Positions 1-5,857 are shown, numbered from the stretch's first letter. The stretch: 8,934 nucleotides of DNA from GCA-2737595 sp037138535 (GCA_037138535.1 JBAXIG010000062.1:1-8934), one strand, 5' to 3'. Numbers and translations are program-made. The notes: generated by a model from the letters alone, not told the origin.

Positions 1-137
1 CGAAGAAGGCTGCAAAGAAGCGCGTAGCCAAGAAGCGCCCAGCGAAGAAGGCTGCTGCGAAGAAGGCTCCAGCCAAGAAGCGTGCTGCTAAGAAGCGCGT
101 AGCAAAGAAGCGTCCAGCCAAGAAGGCCGCTAAGTAA
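1..137 (+). CDS. C-terminal tail of a lysine/alanine/arginine-rich nucleoid protein (HU or histone-H1-like), 5' partial
   Basis: Only the last 44 codons are visible; the frame begins at base 3 and ends at TAA 135-137. The residues are almost all Lys, Ala, Arg, Pro and Val. They follow a strict five-residue period, AKK followed by two variable residues (RV, RP, AA, AP or RA), repeated eight times. A 13-residue block (KKRVAKKRPAKKA) occurs twice, 25 residues apart. Such tails are found at the C-terminus of actinobacterial HU proteins (mycobacterial HupB type) and of bacterial histone-H1-like proteins, where they bind DNA non-specifically and are disordered. The globular part is outside the window, so HU and H1-like cannot be told apart. 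A strong terminator follows 11 bases after the stop. Confidence is high that this is a basic nucleoid-type tail, lower for the exact family. Confidence 0.75.
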   Translation, partial: KKAAKKRVAKKRPAKKAAAKKAPAKKRAAKKRVAKKRPAKKAAK

Positions 138-148
138 ATCCTTATCAG

Positions 149-180
149 AAAACCCCGCCACGAAAGTGGCGGGGTTTTCT
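149..180 (+). terminator. Intrinsic terminator of the nucleoid-protein gene
   Basis: A perfect 13-bp inverted repeat, AAAACCCCGCCAC (149-161) and GTGGCGGGGTTTT (166-178), encloses a GAAA tetraloop. The T-run at the end of the 3' arm supplies the U-tract. It starts 11 bases after the upstream stop codon. Its 3' end is only 16 bases before the ATG of map, so map either depends on read-through or has its own start signal squeezed into 179-194. Confidence 0.93.
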
Positions 181-194
181 GCTTGTATGGGCAC

Positions 195-1052
195 ATGAGA
201 AATGCACTTACTGCGGGAGTTCTCTCCCCGCGGCGCATAGTTCCGGCTGCTATCAATGCCCCGGAGTACGTAGGGAGGAAGGGCCCCACTCTCCATAAAG
301 CTGGGCACGTTCCGAGCCTGGAGATCGTGGAGAAAATGCGCATTGCGGGTCGCATTGCTGCCGAAGCGATGAACGAAGCGGCCAAAGCAGTTGCCCCCGG
401 AGTGACCACTGATGAGATCGATCGCATCGGTCACGAGTACTTGCTCGACCACGGCGCCTACCCTTCAACTCTCGGATATCGCGGCTACCCCAAATCTCTC
501 TGCACTTCTCTCAATGAAGTTATCTGCCACGGCATTCCAGATTCGACTCGCATGGAAGATGGCGACATTCTCAACATTGATATCACTGCTTACATACATG
601 GTGTGCACGGAGATACTGACGCCACTTACCCTGTCGGCGATATCAGCGAGGAGGCAAAGTTACTGATCGAGCGGACTCGAGAAGCGCTCGATCGAGCTAT
701 CGCGGCGGTCAAACCTGGGCGAGCGATCAATGTCATCGGCAGAGTGATTGAGGCCTATGCCGGACGGTTTGGATACGGAGTGGTCAAAGACTTCACCGGA
801 CATGGCATCAATACGGCCTTTCACAGTGGGCTCATCGTGCCGCACTTTGACGCCCCGTATCACGACACAATCATTGAAGAGGGCATGACTTTCACGATTG
901 AACCGATGCTCACCCTGGGAAGTATCGACTATGAGATATGGCAGGACGGCTGGACCGTAGTCACGAAAGACCGTAAATGGAGCGCACAATTTGAACACAC
1001 ACTCTTGGTAACTTCAGATGGCGCGGAGATTCTGACCCTCGCAGCCCCCTAG
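195..1052 (+). CDS. map: Methionine aminopeptidase, type I (actinobacterial MapB type)
   Basis: Removes the initiator methionine from nascent cytosolic proteins, as a two-metal hydrolase. From the ATG at 195 the protein is 285 residues, the usual length of the actinobacterial form, with an N-terminal extension (ALTAGVLSP, then APEYVG) before the catalytic domain (from about residue 40). The five metal ligands are D129 (NIDI), D140 (HGDTD), H203 (GHGI), E236 (TIEPM) and E267 (QFEHT); the substrate-contacting His is H112 (CHGIP). An in-frame TTG at 183 would add four residues, but ATG 195 matches how the family begins (MRNALTAG compares with MPSRTALSPG in mycobacteria). No Shine-Dalgarno sequence precedes either start. 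A poor -10-like hexamer TTGTAT (183-188) sits six bases before ATG 195, the spacing of a leaderless transcript. One oddity is GHGIN at the H203 motif, where the family usually has GHGIG. The gene ends 9 bases before the convergent marR gene. Confidence 0.95.
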   Translation: MRNALTAGVLSPRRIVPAAINAPEYVGRKGPTLHKAGHVPSLEIVEKMRIAGRIAAEAMNEAAKAVAPGVTTDEIDRIGHEYLLDHGAYPSTLGYRGYPKSLCTSLNEVICHGIPDSTRMEDGDILNIDITAYIHGVHGDTDATYPVGDISEEAKLLIERTREALDRAIAAVKPGRAINVIGRVIEAYAGRFGYGVVKDFTGHGINTAFHSGLIVPHFDAPYHDTIIEEGMTFTIEPMLTLGSIDYEIWQDGWTVVTKDRKWSAQFEHTLLVTSDGAEILTLAAP

Positions 1053-1061
1053 CCTGGCTGA

Positions 1062-1547
1062 TTAACTATTACAGGTGTCGCTCTTCAGTAAATTCTGAAT
1101 GGTAGTAAAGGATCGGGAGATCATTTGCTGATCAGCCGAGGTAAGCACGTCGGTAAATACTCGACGAACGCTTGCTACGTGGTCGGGGGCAGCAGCCACG
1201 ATGGCTTCCCAGCCCTTCTCGGTCATCACAGCAAACGCGCCGCGTCGATCATCGGGGCACTCTTCTTTGCGAATGAGCCCTGCTTGTTCCATCACTTTCA
1301 TCCGGTGTGAAAGCCGTGAGCGCGAGAGCAACGCAGCTTCAGCCAGTTCACTCATTCTCATTCTCCGCTCGGGGGCATCAGAGAGTTGAGCCAGTACTTC
1401 GTAATCGGCCATCGAGAGGTCATGGTCATTGAGCGCTTGCTCAAGGATCTCCATGAGGCGGCGACTGGTGAGGATGTAAGCCCGCCAAGCTTCCATCTCC
1501 GCAGGTGTGAGCCATCGGGGCGGCGCCACCACGGTCGCCTTTGCCAT
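1062..1547 (-). CDS. MarR-family winged-helix transcriptional regulator
   Basis: A 161-residue DNA-binding repressor-type protein. Residues about 15-40 form the first dimerisation helix; the winged helix-turn-helix spans roughly 45-112. It includes MSELAEAALLSRSRLSHRM (65-83, helix-turn-helix) and the wing with CPDDRRG (97-103), the basic D-x-R motif typical of MarR proteins. The C-terminal helices (about 113-155) complete the dimer interface. Cys97 lies at the base of the wing and Cys159 near the C-terminus; nothing shows whether they sense anything. An in-frame GTG at 1556 lies inside the ribosome-binding site GAGGTGG, so the ATG at 1547, five bases after it, is chosen. The gene is divergent from the YceI gene, with two palindromic sites between them, so it probably represses both itself and yceI. 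The ligand is unknown. It is convergent with map, with only 9 bases between stop codons and no clear terminator. Confidence 0.93.
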   Translation of the reverse strand: MAKATVVAPPRWLTPAEMEAWRAYILTSRRLMEILEQALNDHDLSMADYEVLAQLSDAPERRMRMSELAEAALLSRSRLSHRMKVMEQAGLIRKEECPDDRRGAFAVMTEKGWEAIVAAAPDHVASVRRVFTDVLTSADQQMISRSFTTIQNLLKSDTCNS

Positions 1548-1552
1548 GTGAA

Positions 1553-1559
1553 CCACCTC
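1553..1559 (-). promoter_or_regulatory. Ribosome-binding site of the marR gene
   Basis: Read on the minus strand the bases are GAGGTGG, a strong Shine-Dalgarno sequence five bases before ATG 1547. It contains the upstream in-frame GTG (1554-1556), which therefore cannot be the start served by this site. Confidence 0.8.
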
Positions 1560-1570
1560 AGAGTCTCGAA

Positions 1571-1586
1571 AGTTGAATCTTCAACT
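1571..1586. promoter_or_regulatory. Palindromic operator 1 (probable MarR site)
   Basis: AGTTGAA-TC-TTCAACT, a 16-bp inverted repeat with 7-bp arms and a 2-base centre. It overlaps the -35 element of the proposed yceI promoter and the expected transcription start of the proposed marR promoter. Length and symmetry suit a MarR-family dimer. The same arms recur in operator 2, with centres 31 bp apart. Confidence 0.78.
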
Positions 1587-1601
1587 ACTTTACGCTACTT
1601 T
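1573..1601 (+). promoter_or_regulatory. Proposed yceI promoter
   Basis: TTGAAT (1573-1578) as -35 and TACTTT (1596-1601, fitting the actinobacterial TANNNT form) as -10, separated by 17 bases. The start would fall near 1608, inside operator 2, giving a leader of about 42 bases. That leader contains the ribosome-binding site GAGGA (1639-1643), six bases before ATG 1650. The -35 lies within operator 1. Confidence 0.55.
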
Positions 1602-1615
1602 AGTTGAACATTCAA
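1587..1615 (-). promoter_or_regulatory. Proposed marR promoter
   Basis: On the minus strand TTGAAT (1615-1610) serves as -35 and TAAAGT (1592-1587) as -10, with exactly 17 bases between them. The -35 is inside operator 2 and the start would fall near 1580, inside operator 1. The arrangement predicts autoregulation. It is the mirror image of the yceI promoter. Confidence 0.55.
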
Positions 1616-1616
1616 C
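1603..1616. promoter_or_regulatory. Palindromic operator 2 (probable MarR site)
   Basis: GTTGAA-CA-TTCAAC, the same arms as operator 1 with a different 2-base centre. It covers the proposed yceI transcription start and the -35 of the marR promoter. The centre-to-centre distance of 31 bp to operator 1 is close to three helical turns, so two dimers would sit on the same face of the DNA. Confidence 0.78.
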
Positions 1617-1649
1617 AATCTATACCACCAGAACAGATGAGGAATATAT

Positions 1650-2192
1650 ATGAGCAACACCATCGCAGCGGGTACCTGGGCCATTGATCCCAGCCACTCC
1701 GAAATTTCTTTCTCCGTACGCCACCTCATGGTGAGCAAAGTACGTGGCCACTTCACCAAGTTCTCCGGAAACCTTGTTATCGCTGAAGACAACACGAAAT
1801 CCAGCGTTACCGCAGAAATAGATGCAGCAAGCATTGATACTCGCGACGAGAACCGCGATAACCACCTTCGTACCAACGAATTCTTCGACATCGAAACACA
1901 CCCCACTTGGAGCTTTGCATCGACCGCGGTGCGCACCGGTGGCAAGGGTGGGTACCTCGTTGATGGCAACCTCACCATCAAGGGCGTGACCAAGTCGGTA
2001 GTGCTCGATCTTGAAGTTGCTGGTACCAGCACCGATCCATGGGGCAACACGAAGGCGGGCTTCTCAGCTTCTACCGTTATTAATCGCAAGGATTTCGGCG
2101 TTGAGTGGAATGCTCCACTTGAGACTGGCGGTGTCTTGGTCGGCGAAGAAGTAACCTTGACTCTTGAAATTCAGGCTGCACTTCAAGCCTAA
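1650..2192 (+). CDS. YceI-family lipid-binding-like protein
   Basis: A 180-residue single-domain protein of the YceI family, a lipocalin-like beta barrel; characterised relatives bind polyisoprenoid chains such as octaprenyl derivatives. Family landmarks run the whole length: W10-IDPSHS (11-17), SVRHLMVSKVRGHF (22-35), RDENRDNHLR (65-74), FFDIETHP (78-85), GNLTIKGVTK (106-115) and NRKDFGVEWN (145-154). There is no signal peptide, so this version should be cytoplasmic, unlike the periplasmic E. coli YceI. The start is ATG 1650 with GAGGA six bases upstream. It stands alone between the divergent marR gene and a strong terminator, so it is probably the main target of that regulator. Its substrate and physiological role cannot be read from the sequence; a role in stress or in quinone/isoprenoid handling is only inference. 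Confidence 0.93.
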   Translation: MSNTIAAGTWAIDPSHSEISFSVRHLMVSKVRGHFTKFSGNLVIAEDNTKSSVTAEIDAASIDTRDENRDNHLRTNEFFDIETHPTWSFASTAVRTGGKGGYLVDGNLTIKGVTKSVVLDLEVAGTSTDPWGNTKAGFSASTVINRKDFGVEWNAPLETGGVLVGEEVTLTLEIQAALQA

Positions 2193-2204
2193 TATCTCTT
2201 CCAG

Positions 2205-2236
2205 AAACGGGATCTAGCTTCGGCTAGGTCCCGTTT
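2205..2236. terminator. Intrinsic terminator after yceI, probably bidirectional
   Basis: A 14-bp stem, AAACGGGATCTAGC (2205-2218) and GCTAGGTCCCGTTT (2223-2236), with one T/G wobble pair, closes on a TTCG tetraloop. It begins 12 bases after the yceI stop and ends 7 bases from the stop of the convergent YkuD-like gene. The A-run on one side and T-run on the other let it act in both directions, though the T-run is only three bases long. Confidence 0.88.
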
Positions 2237-2243
2237 CGCATTT

Positions 2244-2891
2244 CTAGCCAGCGCGCTGTGCCTGCACGATTTGAATCATTGGTGACGCCTTTGGGTTGAG
2301 CCACTTTAAGAGCTGCAACATGGTCTGCCGCGATACTGCGACGCACCCCGAGAGTGGTTTACCGGTATCGAGATGAATGAAGATAGCTGCAGCGTGAGCC
2401 GGATCGTTGGTCCTCATGGTGATCGCCAACGAATAGGAGTCTCGATGATCAATGAGGCGCTCCCCTTCAGAAGCTTCCCAAGGACAATTCTTTGCGCACT
2501 CCTGCCACGTGTCATCTAAGGGAGATGCCGGATCTGCTACCCACCAAGAAGCGCTGGTGGCGCGGCGATACTCAAGCGCGGTAATTGGCTTCTCCTCAAA
2601 ACCAAAAGCGCCACCTATAGCAAAACTTCCTAGCGGAGTGGTGCCGGTGTTTCGCACTCGATCTGCAATGCTTACTAATCTCTTGGTGGAAGTTCGCGCG
2701 GTGAAAGTAGTACCCACCTTGGCCCATTTTGAACTCCGCAATTCATACCGTGCGCCCACAGCTTTTCCTGACCCGTCAGCCGTGATGGTGATGACTTGGC
2801 TCGTCGGGGCAGGCAGTGTTTGTGGCGGCGCAGGCACGATAGATACGGCTAATCCCACCGTGAGTGCGAGCAGGCTCGCCTTAATGATCAC
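2244..2891 (-). CDS. Exported YkuD-like protein (L,D-transpeptidase-fold, COG3786-like)
   Basis: A 215-residue protein with an N-terminal hydrophobic segment (about residues 5-20) followed by a Pro/Ala-rich stretch, as in an exported protein. The C-terminal part resembles the YkuD-related family whose signature is an IFIH strand, then a short loop and a GCVA turn: H173 and C183 are the expected catalytic pair (IFIHLDTGKP 170-179, SGCVAVS 181-187), followed by an amphipathic helix and a final strand (IQIV). A second Cys pair, C132 and C136, lies in a surface-like segment. Canonical L,D-transpeptidases cross-link peptidoglycan, but this branch is poorly characterised, so a cell-wall role is inference. 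The start is GTG 2891; a -10-like TAGATT six bases upstream suggests a leaderless message. An ATT three codons earlier would add MKR and has GAGGG nearby, but ATT is a very rare start. It is convergent with yceI. Confidence 0.7.
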   Translation of the reverse strand: MIIKASLLALTVGLAVSIVPAPPQTLPAPTSQVITITADGSGKAVGARYELRSSKWAKVGTTFTARTSTKRLVSIADRVRNTGTTPLGSFAIGGAFGFEEKPITALEYRRATSASWWVADPASPLDDTWQECAKNCPWEASEGERLIDHRDSYSLAITMRTNDPAHAAAIFIHLDTGKPLSGCVAVSRQTMLQLLKWLNPKASPMIQIVQAQRAG

Positions 2892-2897
2892 CCTCTT

Positions 2898-2903
2898 AAT
2901 CTA
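2898..2903 (-). promoter_or_regulatory. -10 element of the YkuD-like gene (leaderless start)
   Basis: On the minus strand TAGATT lies exactly six bases before the GTG at 2891, so transcription would begin at or next to the start codon. No convincing -35 is visible; its expected position falls inside the divergent GNAT coding region. AAGAGG abuts the GTG and is too close to act as a normal Shine-Dalgarno sequence. Confidence 0.5.
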
Positions 2904-2909
2904 TCCCTC

Positions 2910-2915
2910 TACTAT
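2910..2915 (+). promoter_or_regulatory. -10 element of the GNAT gene (leaderless start)
   Basis: TACTAT (four of six matches to TATAAT and a fit to TANNNT) ends six bases before ATG 2922. No Shine-Dalgarno sequence precedes that ATG. The message would therefore start at the A of ATG. No clear -35 is present about 17 bases upstream, where the sequence is the beginning of the divergent gene. Confidence 0.55.
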
Positions 2916-2921
2916 TCATCT

Positions 2922-3488
2922 ATGTTCCTGGAGAGTGCTCGGCTGCGATTGCGCCCTATGGAACTGGCGGACGAAGAAGCCATGTTTCAGTACCACTCCA
3001 ACCCAGATGTCGTTCGTTATATCCCTTGGTTTCCCAGAGATCGTGATCAAGTACGTGCTTCCATTACCAAAATCATGACAGCCACCCGACTAGAAGCAGA
3101 GGGCGACTATCTCAACTTGGCAGTCACTCTCAAGAGCACTGGAAGGCTGATCGGTCAGGTGAGCATCGAGTTCACCAGCGGCGTAAATGAGGGTGGCGAG
3201 ATTGGCTACGTCTTTAATCCAGAGTTCAGCGGTGAGGGATATGCCACTGAAGCAATAGCTACCATCATTTCTCACGGAATTGATCTCGTTGGTTTTCATC
3301 GCGTTATAGCGCGCACCGATCCTCGAAATACCGCTTCCATAAAGGTGCTGGAGCGGCTGGGATTTAGACAGGAAGCGCACTTCATTAGCGAAGAATTCAT
3401 CAAAGGAGAATGGGTCGATACTCTTATCTTCGCCGTGCTCGACACTGAGTGGTTAGAGCTTCGAAAGAAATGGGATTTCGAAGGATGA
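2922..3488 (+). CDS. GNAT-family N-acetyltransferase (RimJ/RimL-like)
   Basis: A 188-residue acetyl-CoA-dependent acetyltransferase of the RimJ/RimL-type branch. The N-terminal strand-helix (SARLRLRPMELADEEAMFQ, residues 5-23) and the following HSNPDVVRYIPW (25-36) are typical. The acetyl-CoA loop is the FSGEGYATEA segment (102-111), and the conserved motif that follows is ARTDPRNTASIKVLERLGF (130-148). No signal peptide or extra domain is seen. The substrate is unknown: this branch includes enzymes for ribosomal protein N-termini, aminoglycosides and small amines. The start is ATG 2922, preceded by a -10-like hexamer and no ribosome-binding site. The stop overlaps the tgt start (ATGA, 3485-3488), so the two genes should be co-transcribed and translationally coupled, which hints at a shared housekeeping context without proving a functional link. 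Confidence 0.92.
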   Translation: MFLESARLRLRPMELADEEAMFQYHSNPDVVRYIPWFPRDRDQVRASITKIMTATRLEAEGDYLNLAVTLKSTGRLIGQVSIEFTSGVNEGGEIGYVFNPEFSGEGYATEAIATIISHGIDLVGFHRVIARTDPRNTASIKVLERLGFRQEAHFISEEFIKGEWVDTLIFAVLDTEWLELRKKWDFEG

Positions 3489-4720
3489 GTGAGAATAGCC
3501 GCGAAGCCTTTGGCTTCACCATCACGCATCAAGACGAAGGCCTTGCACGAACTGGAATCATCAAGACGCCCCATGGTGAGATTGCCACTCCTGCTTTTAT
3601 CCCGGTAGGTACGAAAGCCACCGTCAAAGCCGTTCTTCCAGAAACGATGAAAGATCTTGGCTCGCAAGCCTTGCTGGCGAACGCCTACCACCTTTACTTA
3701 CAACCCGGTCCTGATGTGGTCGATGCCGCCGGCGGGCTTGGCGCCTTTATGAATTGGCCAGGCCCGACCTTCACAGACAGCGGTGGCTTTCAAGTGCTCT
3801 CTCTTGGCGTGGGATTTAAAAAGGTACTCGCCATGGATACTTCAATGGTCCATCGTGATGATGTGATTGCCGAGAATAAGGAACGCCTGGCCCACGTTGA
3901 CGATGATGGCGTCACCTTCAAATCACACTTAGATGGATCACTACACCGATTCACCCCTGAGGTGTCTATGCAGGTGCAACATAAATTAGGCGCCGACATC
4001 ATCTTCGGTTTCGATGAGTGCACTACCTTGATGAATACTCGCAAGTATCAGGAACTAGCTGTAGATCGCACTTACGCGTGGGCGCACAGATGTATCGCTG
4101 AGCACCAAAGACTCACTGCCGAACGCACCGACAAGCCCTATCAGGCGCTCTTTGGGGTTATTCAGGGCGCCCAGTACGAAGACTTACGCCGGAAGGCCGC
4201 AAGAGAGCTCAATGAGTTAGATTTCGACGGTTTCGGTGTGGGTGGGGCGCTTGATAAACATGAGCTCGGCACCATCGTGGGCTGGGTCAACGAAGAACTC
4301 ACTCCCAACAAGCCGCGCCACTTACTTGGTATCGGTGAACCCGACGACTTCTTTGTGGCCGTAGAGAGTGGTGTGGATACCTTTGACTGTGTAGCGCCAT
4401 CACGGGTTGCTCGCACCAGCGCGGTATACGGTGCTGATGGTCGTTTCAATATCTCCAACGCTGCCTACAAGACGGACTTCACGCCGATCGACGACAAATG
4501 TGGTTGCTACACCTGCCAGAACTATACCCGTGCCTATTTAAATCATCTCTTCAAAGCAAAAGAGATGGTCGCTTCTACGCTTGCAACTATTCACAACGAA
4601 TTCTTTACCGTGCAATTGGTGGATCAAATTAGATCAACGATGCAATCAGGTGATTACGAGGACTTTAAGAAAGATTTCCTTGGCCGTTACTACGCTAAAC
4701 GGCAGCAATCACTCGACTAA
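3485..4720 (+). CDS. tgt: tRNA-guanine(34) transglycosylase (Tgt)
   Basis: Exchanges guanine-34 in tRNAs with GUN anticodons (Asp, Asn, His, Tyr) for preQ1, or for queuine in some salvaging species, in the queuosine pathway. The protein has 411 residues with the complete TIM-barrel fold. Key residues are D98 in TDSGGFQ (97-103, substrate binding), D177 in FGFDE, the GVIQGAQYEDLRR segment (about 220-232), and nucleophile D301 in FDCVAPSR. The zinc site is C339-x-C341-x2-C344 with H370. The wording FDCVAPSRVARTSAVYG and the insert at about residues 111-150 are the actinobacterial form rather than the FDCVLPTR form of proteobacteria. ATG 3485 overlaps the GNAT stop by four bases. In-frame upstream starts (GTG 3449, ATG 3470) would add 12 or 5 residues lying within the GNAT reading region and are less likely. 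The 3' end overlaps hutI by 26 bases, and no terminator is visible. No other queuosine gene is in the window. Confidence 0.96.
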   Translation: MSENSREAFGFTITHQDEGLARTGIIKTPHGEIATPAFIPVGTKATVKAVLPETMKDLGSQALLANAYHLYLQPGPDVVDAAGGLGAFMNWPGPTFTDSGGFQVLSLGVGFKKVLAMDTSMVHRDDVIAENKERLAHVDDDGVTFKSHLDGSLHRFTPEVSMQVQHKLGADIIFGFDECTTLMNTRKYQELAVDRTYAWAHRCIAEHQRLTAERTDKPYQALFGVIQGAQYEDLRRKAARELNELDFDGFGVGGALDKHELGTIVGWVNEELTPNKPRHLLGIGEPDDFFVAVESGVDTFDCVAPSRVARTSAVYGADGRFNISNAAYKTDFTPIDDKCGCYTCQNYTRAYLNHLFKAKEMVASTLATIHNEFFTVQLVDQIRSTMQSGDYEDFKKDFLGRYYAKRQQSLD

Positions 4721-5855
4721 TGAGATTACTTCCGGGTCGATAGGCAATAAACTCATGGCTCGGTGCGTCAAGAACGACGAAGTCCGCTCTCGCACCCACA
4801 CCCAAGTGACCGATATCTGTGCGGCGAAGCGCTTGTGCGCCACCGAAAGTTGCCGCATGCAACGCTTGTGCTGGCGAGAAATACATCTCACGTACCGCCG
4901 TAGCAATCACCCAAGGCATAGAGGTAATGAACGAAGTTCCCGGATTACAATCGGTGGCAAGTGCAACTTTTGCTCCCGCTGCGTAGAGTCGACGAGCATC
5001 GGGATACGGTGAACGAGTAGAGAACTCCGCGCCTGGGAGAAGTGTGGCCACCGTATTCGAGGCCGCGAGGGAGCTAATCTCCTCGTCTGAAAGATAGGTG
5101 CAATGGTCCACGCTCGCTGCATCTACTTCGACCGCCAATTGCACTCCCCCGGTATGTCCCAATTGATTTCCGTGAAGCCTGGGAAGCAAACCACGAGCCA
5201 TCCCGGCATCCAAGATGCGACGTGACTCCTCAGGAGTGAAGGCTCCGGTATCGCAGAAGACATCGATCCACTTAGCTTTAGGGGCGCAGATATCAAGCAT
5301 CTCACCGATCACAAGTGAAATGTAATGCTCGCGCTCGGACGCAAACTCTGCAGGCACTACGTGGGCACCTAGAAAAGTGACTTCCTTGGTAAATTCATTA
5401 GCTACATCAAGAATCTTGGCTTCACTCAGGACATCGAGCCCATAACCACTTTTGATTTCACAAGTAGTGATGCCGCCACTGCGAAGTTCGCGAACAATTC
5501 CGGCAGTGTGCTCGCGCAATTGATCTACACCGGCTTCGCGAGTGGCCGCGACCGTGGTTTTGATGCCACCTACCGCATACTTTTCCCCAATCATGCGGCC
5601 CACAAAATCCCGTACTCGGTCCCCACCAAAGACGGCATGCGTATGGCTATCGACAAAGCCAGGTACAACGCTCTTTCCCGCAGCCTGGATCATTTGATCA
5701 CTAGCAGGCGCACTCTTCGAGGGTCCGATCCACGCAACTTTGCCGCCTTCAACCACAAACGCGGCATCACGCACAATCCCCAAAAGTGAACCGTCGCCCA
5801 GGGTGGGATCGTTGGTTACCAACTCATTGATTCCGGTGACTACCGTAGAACTCAT
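4695..5855 (-). CDS. hutI: Imidazolonepropionase (HutI)
   Basis: Hydrolyses 4-imidazolone-5-propionate to N-formimino-L-glutamate, the third step of histidine breakdown, in the cytosol. The 386 residues belong to the metal-dependent amidohydrolase superfamily. The metal ligands are H71 and H73 (DSHTHAVFGG), H228 (LHGNQLG) and D302 (ATDCNPG), with H251 (DHCTYL) also in the active site; the EIKSGYGL motif (133-140) is characteristic of HutI. The start is ATG 5855, two bases after the hutU stop. Its ribosome-binding site GAGGGA lies in the last codons of hutU, five bases before the ATG, so hutI is the third gene of a hutH-hutU-hutI transcript. The stop (TAG, 4697-4695) lies inside the 3' end of tgt on the other strand. 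No terminator hairpin is visible, so the transcript probably runs on antisense into tgt. Confidence 0.96.
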   Translation of the reverse strand: MSSTVVTGINELVTNDPTLGDGSLLGIVRDAAFVVEGGKVAWIGPSKSAPASDQMIQAAGKSVVPGFVDSHTHAVFGGDRVRDFVGRMIGEKYAVGGIKTTVAATREAGVDQLREHTAGIVRELRSGGITTCEIKSGYGLDVLSEAKILDVANEFTKEVTFLGAHVVPAEFASEREHYISLVIGEMLDICAPKAKWIDVFCDTGAFTPEESRRILDAGMARGLLPRLHGNQLGHTGGVQLAVEVDAASVDHCTYLSDEEISSLAASNTVATLLPGAEFSTRSPYPDARRLYAAGAKVALATDCNPGTSFITSMPWVIATAVREMYFSPAQALHAATFGGAQALRRTDIGHLGVGARADFVVLDAPSHEFIAYRPGSNLISRVIAAV

Positions 5856-5857
5856 TT

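Noticed and set aside
1..134. Lysine-codon repeats as a CRISPR array or non-coding tandem repeat
   Set aside because: The units translate into a continuous KKxxA tail in one open frame ending at a stop and a terminator, so this is a coding repeat.
183..194. TTG at 183 as the start of map, adding four residues
   Set aside because: There is no ribosome-binding site for it, it lies directly after the terminator, and the family N-terminus fits ATG 195.
1042..1060. Possible terminator hairpin CAGCC/GGCTG between map and marR
   Set aside because: The stem is only 5 bp with a 9-base loop, it lies mostly inside the map coding end, and there is no T-run.
1595..2089. 164-residue reading frame on the minus strand opposite yceI
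   Set aside because: It is a shadow of the well-conserved YceI gene; its product shows no recognisable domain and it runs across the operators.
2452..3078. 208-residue plus-strand frame across the YkuD-like and GNAT genes
   Set aside because: It runs antisense through the signal-peptide gene and out of frame into the GNAT gene, with no family features.
3449..3484. Upstream GTG 3449 or ATG 3470 as the start of tgt
   Set aside because: Both lie within the GNAT coding end and would add residues absent from the family; ATG 3485 with the ATGA overlap is the simpler start.
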